8,760 nt of DNA from Bacteroidota bacterium (GTDB taxonomy: Bacteria > Bacteroidota > Bacteroidia > Chitinophagales > Saprospiraceae), in contig QQUB01000933.1 in the NCBI GenBank assembly GCA_008501835.1, forward strand, positions 1 to 8,760, written 5' to 3'. The notes beneath the pieces are model-generated. The model did not search any database. It was not told the DNA's origin and worked only from the letters and a program-made list of their open reading frames with translations. Of the stretch, positions 1 to 5,807 are shown in pieces (the first letter of the stretch is position 1; the number at the start of each line of letters is the position of its first letter). The position numbers and the translations under genes were made by a program.

Positions 1-79
1 ATGTTTTAAAATGAAGCACTGTTTGTTAACAATCAGAATTGCAATTTGTTTCTCTTCTTATCCACTCCTTTTAGATCGG

Positions 80-90
80 CTCCATAGGAG
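80..90. repeat. Short palindrome, possible REP-like element
   Basis: CTCC-ATA-GGAG forms a small perfect hairpin with a three-base loop, extendable by one G-T pair. I recall intergenic elements built on a GGCTCC..GGAGCC core in Bacteroidota genomes, and the surrounding text resembles them, but only one copy is present here. The assignment as a dispersed repeat is therefore inference. Confidence 0.25.
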
Positions 91-281
91 TGCATTTTAC
101 AGAATCGATGCGATATTATGAAATTTTGAATAGTCCCGGAACTAAATCTTTATAATTTTTGTATTAAGGGTGATAATCAAAAAAAAGTCATGCTAAACAT
201 AATTCGTCATAACAGTTATCAGGTTGCTGTCTCTCCAGGGGCAGGAAGGTTTAGATGATTGTTGTAGATGAATTTACAGCC

Positions 282-322
282 AAAGGAGCCTTTCTGCCAT
301 GCCGGGAAGGCTCCTTTTTTTT
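282..322 (+). terminator. Intrinsic terminator, plus strand
   Basis: A nine-base arm AAAGGAGCC at 282-290 is perfectly complementary to GGCTCCTTT at 309-317, with an 18-base loop. The descending arm runs into eight consecutive T (315-322). This is a textbook Rho-independent terminator for plus-strand transcription. On the minus strand the T tract is only three bases, so it is unlikely to work well in that direction. No coding gene ends close upstream within the window. It must end either a transcript from beyond the left edge or a non-coding transcript. Confidence 0.8.
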
Positions 323-539
323 GGGACCTATTCCGGCAGGTGGAAACCATTCAAACTCCTTTTCCATCAATTTTTTCATAAACTAAATAATGTGTCAGGA
401 GGTCATCCGGATAGATAGCCAGCCTATTCGTGAAATTATTCGATCAAAATAATTCATGTACCTGCCCTCCAACGTCAGGAGGCGGGTTCGTGGCTTCATA
501 ACCATGGCTCCTCTCACCATTATTCAAATTCAAATAATC

Positions 540-1121
540 ATGCTAACTAAAATAATCGGAATTTTTATTCTTATTTCATTTACGTTTATCATCCTGTTTG
601 GAACATTTACTTTCATTCGCTTGCACAAAATGGGACTCCTGATAATGTTTATGAAAGGCAAGTGGCTTTCAGGACTATTGACTACTGGATTCTTCGGGTT
701 GTTCCTGACCTGTGGAGTGGGCTTGATCGCTCAAATTTCCTGGGCAGGCCCCATTCTGTTCTATACCATTATTTTTTGGTTGATCTACGTTTGGCTCTAT
801 AACCTGAAAACCTTACTGAATATGTATGCCTTCCTGACCAATGACAAAGGCAAGAGCATTTCTCACTATATGGGCCGTTCAAAGTTCTTTGATACTTTGA
901 TCCATAAAACTATAGAAATGAGCGACCAGGGCCCTTACCAGTCACCGGAAGATCCCGCAGAGCCGCATGCGGTCAGAGATGGTTCCCTGGATGTATTGTT
1001 AAACGACGAGGAAACTTTCCAGGAACTTTTTCCGATAGCTATCCGCAGGAAAATGAAAAGAAAAGTGACCGGGTTATTGATTCATACAGCAATATCCGTC
1101 CTGATTCTATTCCTGATTTAG
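540..1121 (+). CDS. Small integral membrane protein, unknown function
   Basis: I do not recognise this family. The product is about 193 residues from the chosen start. It has a hydrophobic N-terminal helix beginning right after MLTK, two further hydrophobic segments in the middle (one containing GLLTTGFFGLFLTCGVGLIA, the next containing a run of I, F and W residues), then a polar stretch rich in D, E and P. A terminal helix follows a basic RRKMKRK patch, suggesting four transmembrane segments with a soluble loop between the third and fourth. The frame is open back to an ATG at 456. The extra 28 residues (MYLPSNVRRRVRG...) are unlike a membrane-protein start, and the DNA under them contains a hairpin, so I prefer 540; 504 is another candidate. 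The gene stands alone on the plus strand and converges on the lyase operon, so nothing ties it functionally to polysaccharide use. Its existence as a gene is likely; its start is uncertain. Confidence 0.6.
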   Translation: MLTKIIGIFILISFTFIILFGTFTFIRLHKMGLLIMFMKGKWLSGLLTTGFFGLFLTCGVGLIAQISWAGPILFYTIIFWLIYVWLYNLKTLLNMYAFLTNDKGKSISHYMGRSKFFDTLIHKTIEMSDQGPYQSPEDPAEPHAVRDGSLDVLLNDEETFQELFPIAIRRKMKRKVTGLLIHTAISVLILFLI

Positions 1122-1168
1122 AAAAGGGAAGTTTGAAAGCGTTTGGTTGTTCCCGGTTGTTATATTTT

Positions 1169-1245
1169 GCGCAGATTTCGCTGATTTTCGCAGAAATTAT
1201 TGTTGTGCTCAATTTTTATTCTGCATTCATCTGCGTTATCTGCGC
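1169..1245. repeat. Imperfect inverted repeat, 27-base arms
   Basis: Arms at 1169-1195 and 1219-1245 are inverted copies matching at 20 of 27 positions, separated by 23 bases. Both are built from iterated GCAGAT/ATCTGCG units (GCGCAGATTTCGC on the left, ATCTGCGCGAAAC reaching just beyond the right arm). I recall very similar CTGCG-rich palindromes as common dispersed intergenic elements in Bacteroidota. The element fills the gap between two convergent genes (stops at 1121 and 1258). There it could act as a transcript-end hairpin for either side, although neither side has a strong T tract. Confidence 0.6.
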
Positions 1246-1257
1246 GAAACATTCTGG

Positions 1258-2220
1258 TCAGACTGCCTTTTCCCAGGTATTCCTCAAATATTGCAGATCC
1301 TTTTTCATTTTGGCAAAGACCTGCTTTTGAGGAATGGTCAGTTTGGATTTTCCTTTTTCCGCTCCACCCAAATCATATTCGAAATGCATGGAAACGGGTA
1401 CATTGATTTGATGTTTTTTCAAAAATGAGAAGTACCGTTGAAAATCGACCATGCCTTCGCCAAGAGGGGTGTTCACTGGTTTCCATACACCATTTACCTT
1501 TCCCCATTTGAAATCTTTGATGACAATGCTGTTGATGTGATCCTTTATCAACCGTAGCCCGATTTGCCAACTGCTGCCCCCTTCAACCGTTGCGTGCCTG
1601 ATATCATACTGACAACCCAAATATTCCGGTGAAAGCCCATCCAGGATCAAATCCATATCCCAGATGGAAGCTCCAACGTATTCTCTGGCATGATTTTGAT
1701 AAGCGCCTTTAAGGCCTAATTTTTTATTAAGGCGAGAGAGTTTTTTAAGTTGCTTGTGGGCTTGATCTATGGAATTTTTAATGGATATGTCGTCTTTATA
1801 TTTCAGCCAGCCCGCTCTGTAAAGGTTATATCCCAGCTCTGCAGTAGTTTCCAGGACTTGAATACTATACGGATCATTGACATTTACAATGTTTGTCGTG
1901 AACATGTTTGGTTCAAACCCCACACTTTTTATGGCCTGGGTGGCCAATGGAAGGTCATCTTTTACGCTTTCCGGAATTACATGACCTTTGGGACGGATAG
2001 TGAGATCCACCCCGTCGAAACCAATCTCTTTGGCAGCTTCGGCCATTTCCTCGTAATTAAGGAATTGCAAGTGTTTGGAGAAGATGAAAACCTGAAGGTT
2101 TTTATCAGTATTTTCAGGCATTTCAACCAAAGGCATTATTCCTAAAAATGGTGCGCTACAGGCAATGGTGGCTGAGGTTTTCAGGAATTTTCTTCGCGTT
2201 GTTTTTTTTAACTGATCCAT
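1258..2220 (-). CDS. Tat-exported TIM-barrel sugar isomerase/epimerase-like protein
   Basis: This 320-residue protein belongs to the xylose-isomerase-like TIM-barrel superfamily (AP endonuclease 2 / sugar phosphate isomerase-epimerase). It starts with a twin-arginine signal: RRKFLK at residues 9-14, then a hydrophobic stretch to about residue 32, so it should be exported folded. Superfamily signatures are YEEMAEAAKEIGFDGVDL (56-73), QNH (175-177), YDIRHATVEGG (205-215), IKDFKWG (234-240), LGEGMVDF (253-260) and HFEYD (279-283). These supply the usual D/H/E metal ligands. The beta-4 position is Q-N-H rather than E-N-H, which I believe is normal in this exported subgroup. It is the last gene of the lyase operon, 30 bp after the preceding stop. 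The reaction is unknown; an aldose-ketose isomerase or epimerase acting on a lyase product outside the cytoplasm is inference. Such Tat-exported proteins are frequent near polysaccharide-degradation genes but rarely characterised. Confidence 0.88.
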   Translation of the reverse strand: MDQLKKTTRRKFLKTSATIACSAPFLGIMPLVEMPENTDKNLQVFIFSKHLQFLNYEEMAEAAKEIGFDGVDLTIRPKGHVIPESVKDDLPLATQAIKSVGFEPNMFTTNIVNVNDPYSIQVLETTAELGYNLYRAGWLKYKDDISIKNSIDQAHKQLKKLSRLNKKLGLKGAYQNHAREYVGASIWDMDLILDGLSPEYLGCQYDIRHATVEGGSSWQIGLRLIKDHINSIVIKDFKWGKVNGVWKPVNTPLGEGMVDFQRYFSFLKKHQINVPVSMHFEYDLGGAEKGKSKLTIPQKQVFAKMKKDLQYLRNTWEKAV

Positions 2221-2250
2221 ATTCAGCCATTTTGAATGATCAAATGGGGT

Positions 2251-4485
2251 CTAATCCAAAACAATTATCTCCCCTGGATTAAAGGTGATCTTTTTGGGAT
2301 CATCTGCTTTTGTGAATTCCAGGTTTATTAGTGAGTCACCAATGGACATAATTACCAATTTCTCCTTTGTCCACTGAAAATGAATGTCTGATTTTTGCTC
2401 AAAAACAAGACTTGCTCCATTCATTTCCAACTGTTTTACACCAAAAAGGATTGCCTCATTTTTTTGAGATAATGAATGCTTAGCAACGGCATCAAAAGGT
2501 AATTTATCAACAGCCCAACCTTCAAGGACATGATTTTCTTTGGTTTCATCAATTCGCTTGTCATAGGTCGAAAATGGAAAGATGATGGTAATGTATTCGT
2601 AGGTTGTTTGGTCTTTTTTTGTCAGAACCACCCATTCCTTGCCCCGCTTTCCTGATTGGACAATATCATCGGGAGTTGTCAGTTGGAAAATGTCAAAACC
2701 ACTTCCGTTAGGGAAGGTACTTCTCAACAACTCCGGGCCGTTTTCGTCTGTGTAATGCCCCTGCCAGACTTGTTTGTAATCATGATTGGAGGCTGATTTG
2801 AAATTATCTTTTACCACCCAAAAATCATGCTTTAAGTAGATCACCTGACGCGTATAATCGACGCCAATATTGGAAAACCCATCATGAGAACCAACAAAGA
2901 GATCGAGGTTGTCCATGCTCTTCCAGGTAATTACTTTTGGGTGAGGAAGAGATTTGAACTTCCCGAATCCACTTCCCCCTTTATTGCTTGTCCATTGTTT
3001 GCCTTGCAGTTCTTCATCTACTAGTGCTACATTTTTTACCATGGAGTTTTTGAAAAAATCAAAATCCGGAAGTGAATACCTGACCTGGTAATTGGGGAGT
3101 AAAATATTTCCATTTGCATAAGCTTGTATACCCAGCATGTCAGCGTGTTGATGATCTGGTTTTTTGTCATCCAATCCTGCAGTAACGATCATCATCTTGT
3201 GTTTCGGATTCCATCCTTCCCGCATGATGTAATAACCCGTTTCCGGGAAATGCAGGGACTTATATTTAGGTCTTTTTTGGTCAATGGAATTTAACATCTC
3301 CAGTTGACGATTCTGGAGGAACCAATACAATCTGTCCCCGACTTTATTTGCTGCAAAATATCCATAGGTCGGGTTATTGAACAAGAGATATCCCAGGGTC
3401 ATGGTACCTGCTATTTCATTTTCCTCAGCCCATGGCGCATCCGTGTCGTCCTGTAATACCGGTGTTGTTTTGGAAGGATAGGCAATTTTTACCAGGGTTT
3501 CGAATAATGATTTGAGCTGTTCCTCCCAGGCCGCATCAATTTCAATGCCACTGATCTTAGCCAGTTGGTAAACATAAAAGTAGTTCGAAATATCGCTGAT
3601 ATGGTAGTGTACAGACCGTTCAAACTGGAAACCGTCATCATTGATCTCTTTGTCAAGGTGTTCACCCAATCGTTTCATAGCCCTTTCATACCAAAGGTCG
3701 GTCCCTTCGAAATCCCGAAAGAGCATTGACAACATCGCCAGTGCAGACATGCCTCGGGTCTGGTGGTTGCCGGACCGGAATTGGCTGTTGCGTTCGTAAA
3801 GGTGTTGACCATGTTGTAAAAGGGTAGCAATGGTGTAAAGCTGGTCTTCATCCGTGTAGGCTTCCTGTCCAAGGAACATATTATGGATCGTCAGCCAATT
3901 GAGTACTCTATATCCGGATCTGAAAACCTCATAGACTCCGTTGCCATCTTCGATCTTTTCATATTCACCTTTGACCAGGGCAGCATTCAATGATTGCATT
4001 TGCCGGGTGAAGTAGTGAATGTACTGAGGGTCTTTGTTCTCATAAAAATAGAGAAAAGCAATGTCCACCATTTTGTGTTGCCTTGCCAGGTGGCGCAGTG
4101 CATAGGCATTCACCGGCTCCCCAAACTGATAATTAAACGGCAGAACCCATTGGGTGGAATCAGCATATTTGGCAAGGTGATCCTCCGCTCTCCGGATATG
4201 CCGTTTTTGGTTGCCGTATAATTGATTATAGGCTTCAAACCTTTGCCCCACCGTTTTCCAGTCATAAAAGAAATTTTTGCTGAACTCTGTTCTGAAATAG
4301 CCGGCCAGTTCAGCATTTGAAACCACCTTGCCTTTGGTGATTTTTTTCTTCGCTTCACGGGTAAGGAAATTTTGTAGTTCGTTTACCGGAATTACACTAG
4401 CTGATGGAATTTCCTGTGCCGTAGCCGGGATAAGCATGCAACAACTGATTACCATTAAAAGTCCTAAAGGGAGCAACTTTTTCAT
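2251..4485 (-). CDS. Exported heparinase II/III-family polysaccharide lyase
   Basis: The protein has 744 residues. Residues 1-24 form an export signal: either signal peptidase I cleavage after ATAQ, or a lipoprotein signal with lipobox VISC and lipidation at Cys15. An alpha-helical toroid spans roughly 40-400 and a beta-sandwich heparinase II/III C-terminal domain spans 410-744. Likely catalytic residues are Asn240-His241 (in SGNHQTRG), Tyr294 within HYH (293-295), and the H-Q-H-A-D motif at 445-449. The Asn/Tyr spacing matches what I recall for the PL12 heparinase III active site. Family is uncertain. The HPSL..LT-type start of PL17 oligoalginate lyases is absent, and the N-terminal half (RFEAYNQLYGNQKRHIRR..) reads more like PL12/PL39. 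The neighbouring PL6 gene points to alginate or a similar uronate polymer, so I favour a PL39-like alginate lyase, with PL17 or a glycosaminoglycan lyase as alternatives. It lies 20 bp downstream of the transporter gene. Confidence 0.85.
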   Translation of the reverse strand: MKKLLPLGLLMVISCCMLIPATAQEIPSASVIPVNELQNFLTREAKKKITKGKVVSNAELAGYFRTEFSKNFFYDWKTVGQRFEAYNQLYGNQKRHIRRAEDHLAKYADSTQWVLPFNYQFGEPVNAYALRHLARQHKMVDIAFLYFYENKDPQYIHYFTRQMQSLNAALVKGEYEKIEDGNGVYEVFRSGYRVLNWLTIHNMFLGQEAYTDEDQLYTIATLLQHGQHLYERNSQFRSGNHQTRGMSALAMLSMLFRDFEGTDLWYERAMKRLGEHLDKEINDDGFQFERSVHYHISDISNYFYVYQLAKISGIEIDAAWEEQLKSLFETLVKIAYPSKTTPVLQDDTDAPWAEENEIAGTMTLGYLLFNNPTYGYFAANKVGDRLYWFLQNRQLEMLNSIDQKRPKYKSLHFPETGYYIMREGWNPKHKMMIVTAGLDDKKPDHQHADMLGIQAYANGNILLPNYQVRYSLPDFDFFKNSMVKNVALVDEELQGKQWTSNKGGSGFGKFKSLPHPKVITWKSMDNLDLFVGSHDGFSNIGVDYTRQVIYLKHDFWVVKDNFKSASNHDYKQVWQGHYTDENGPELLRSTFPNGSGFDIFQLTTPDDIVQSGKRGKEWVVLTKKDQTTYEYITIIFPFSTYDKRIDETKENHVLEGWAVDKLPFDAVAKHSLSQKNEAILFGVKQLEMNGASLVFEQKSDIHFQWTKEKLVIMSIGDSLINLEFTKADDPKKITFNPGEIIVLD

Positions 4486-4505
4486 GTTTATTTGTTTGGC
4501 GATTT

Positions 4506-5780
4506 TTAAAAATACTCCATGACACCAAGTATGCCGTTATAGGATACCACACAGGCAAAAAACAGTGCCAGGATGAGACCTATATTAACCAGAGGGCTCG
4601 TTTTATAGGCTCCCATAATTTTCTTCTTGTTGATCATGATAATTATACCGATGATAACCAGTGGAAGTACGAAAACATTAAATACCTGTGACAGGATCTG
4701 GATCTCAATTGGATTTGCTCCGAAAACAGGTACGGTTAATGCTACGATACTGGCTACACCGGTTATTATTCGAAATTGTCTGGAATTGGTGTCGATTTTG
4801 CCTGACTGATAATCCGCCACCAAAAGTGGAGCAATGAGTAAACATGGAAAGATAGAAGAAAGCCCCGCACTTAAGGTTCCGAAGAAGAAAAGGGTAAGAG
4901 CAAATTTCCCTGCTACCGGTTCAAGTGTACCCGCCATGTCCAATACATGTACGACCGTTTTTCCATCATAAAACAAGGCACCACAGGCGACGGCCATGAT
5001 GGAGCCACTCACTACAAATACCAGAATAGCTGCAACAATAGCGTCATTTTTCTGACGGGTCAGGTCCTTTATGGTCCAGCCTTTTCCCTGAACGAATAAT
5101 GGCCTTGAAAGGAAAGTAGCTGCAGCCATGGTAGTGCCTACAAATGCGGCTACCATCATTTTCCCACCTTCAACATCAGGAATGGTAGGGATGAGGCCTT
5201 TTAATACATCAGCTGGAAGAGGTGGAACAAAAATCAGTGAAAACAGGAAGGATAATCCCATTATGCTTACAAAAATGATCAGTATCTTTTCAAAGAAAGT
5301 GTATTTACCAACGAGCATGAGGCCATAAAAAACGCTAATAATGACTACGGCAATACCCAACACAATTGCCCATTCATTCTCCCTTACTCCGGGGAAATAC
5401 ATGGCTATTATTTCAAAAATAATGTTGGAAGAAATACCCATGATCCCCATGAGGGAATTCCATTGGCCAAAAGAAATACCGATGATGATCAAAATGGCCA
5501 GGATTTTCCCACCGCTGATGTGATTTTTAAACCCAAACAGGGCCGATTCCCCGGTGACCAGAGCATATTTTCCATAAACGTACATGAGTAATCCGGAAAA
5601 CAGGCAGCTTAACAGTAATACCCACAAGAGCTGCATTCCATAGGTGCTTCCGGCAACCGTCATGGACGTCACACTACCGGTACCGATGGTATAACCGATG
5701 GCAAAAATACCGGGGCCGAAGCCCACTATCATGGCAATTAATTTTTTAATAAAGGACGTTTTGGTTTTATTATCGTTCAT
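4506..5780 (-). CDS. NRAMP-fold transporter lacking the canonical metal-site motifs
   Basis: The protein has 424 residues and about eleven predicted transmembrane helices, matching the NRAMP (SLC11) architecture of the LeuT fold. The N-terminal GPGIFAIGY (22-30) aligns with the conserved GPGxxxxxxY at the start of NRAMP helix 1. The diagnostic DPGN that should follow reads TIGTG (31-35). The helix-6 MPH motif is replaced by M-A-A within GTTMAAATFLSRPLF (215-229). NRAMP metal transport depends on the Asp and Asn of DPGN and the Met and His of MPH, so ordinary Mn/Fe transport is doubtful. Automatic annotation would probably still call it an Nramp divalent metal transporter. Divergent relatives that move magnesium are known, so a different ion is possible. 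Its position between two polysaccharide lyase genes, with gaps of 20 and 27 bp, raises the alternative of a uronate or sugar substrate; this is inference. The start at 5780 follows a short GGAAAA tract and leaves 13 polar residues before helix 1. Confidence 0.8.
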   Translation of the reverse strand: MNDNKTKTSFIKKLIAMIVGFGPGIFAIGYTIGTGSVTSMTVAGSTYGMQLLWVLLLSCLFSGLLMYVYGKYALVTGESALFGFKNHISGGKILAILIIIGISFGQWNSLMGIMGISSNIIFEIIAMYFPGVRENEWAIVLGIAVVIISVFYGLMLVGKYTFFEKILIIFVSIMGLSFLFSLIFVPPLPADVLKGLIPTIPDVEGGKMMVAAFVGTTMAAATFLSRPLFVQGKGWTIKDLTRQKNDAIVAAILVFVVSGSIMAVACGALFYDGKTVVHVLDMAGTLEPVAGKFALTLFFFGTLSAGLSSIFPCLLIAPLLVADYQSGKIDTNSRQFRIITGVASIVALTVPVFGANPIEIQILSQVFNVFVLPLVIIGIIIMINKKKIMGAYKTSPLVNIGLILALFFACVVSYNGILGVMEYF

Positions 5781-5807
5781 TTTTCCAGAATTAACAGGTT
5801 AGGTGTT

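Larger units (their letters stand above)
1..455. other. Non-coding stretch with hairpins and one terminator
   Basis: No reading frame longer than about 36 codons begins and ends here, and none looks like a protein. What can be seen is a TTGTTAACAA palindrome at 23-32, a short hairpin around CTCCATAGGAG at 80-90, and a strong plus-strand terminator at 282-322. A second small hairpin (CCTCC/GGAGG arms) lies around 466-482, just inside the longest reading of the next gene, which argues that this stretch is untranslated leader. The region is either the long 3' end of a transcript entering from the left or the site of a small RNA ending at 322. I cannot decide between these from the sequence alone. 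Confidence 0.5.

Noticed and set aside
23..32. TTGTTAACAA palindrome as a third operator of the TTGGTTAACCAA type.
   Set aside because: It lacks one G-C pair in each arm and lies 8 kb from the other sites with no gene start nearby; a 10-base AT-rich palindrome is easily chance.
390..452. A 20-codon reading frame (MCQEVIRIDSQPIREIIRSK) ending just before the first ATG of the membrane protein.
   Set aside because: Too short to support as a gene, no good ribosome site, and no leader-peptide feature such as a run of a single amino acid with an attenuator.
456..539. N-terminal extension of the membrane protein to the ATG at 456.
   Set aside because: The added residues are basic and unlike a signal or a first helix, the DNA beneath contains a hairpin, and the hydrophobic helix begins naturally after the ATG at 540. 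Not excluded, only less likely.
1133..1428. Overlapping plus-strand frames over the convergent gap and the 3' end of the TIM-barrel gene.
   Set aside because: They run through the inverted repeat and antisense to a well-supported gene; their translations have no family resemblance.
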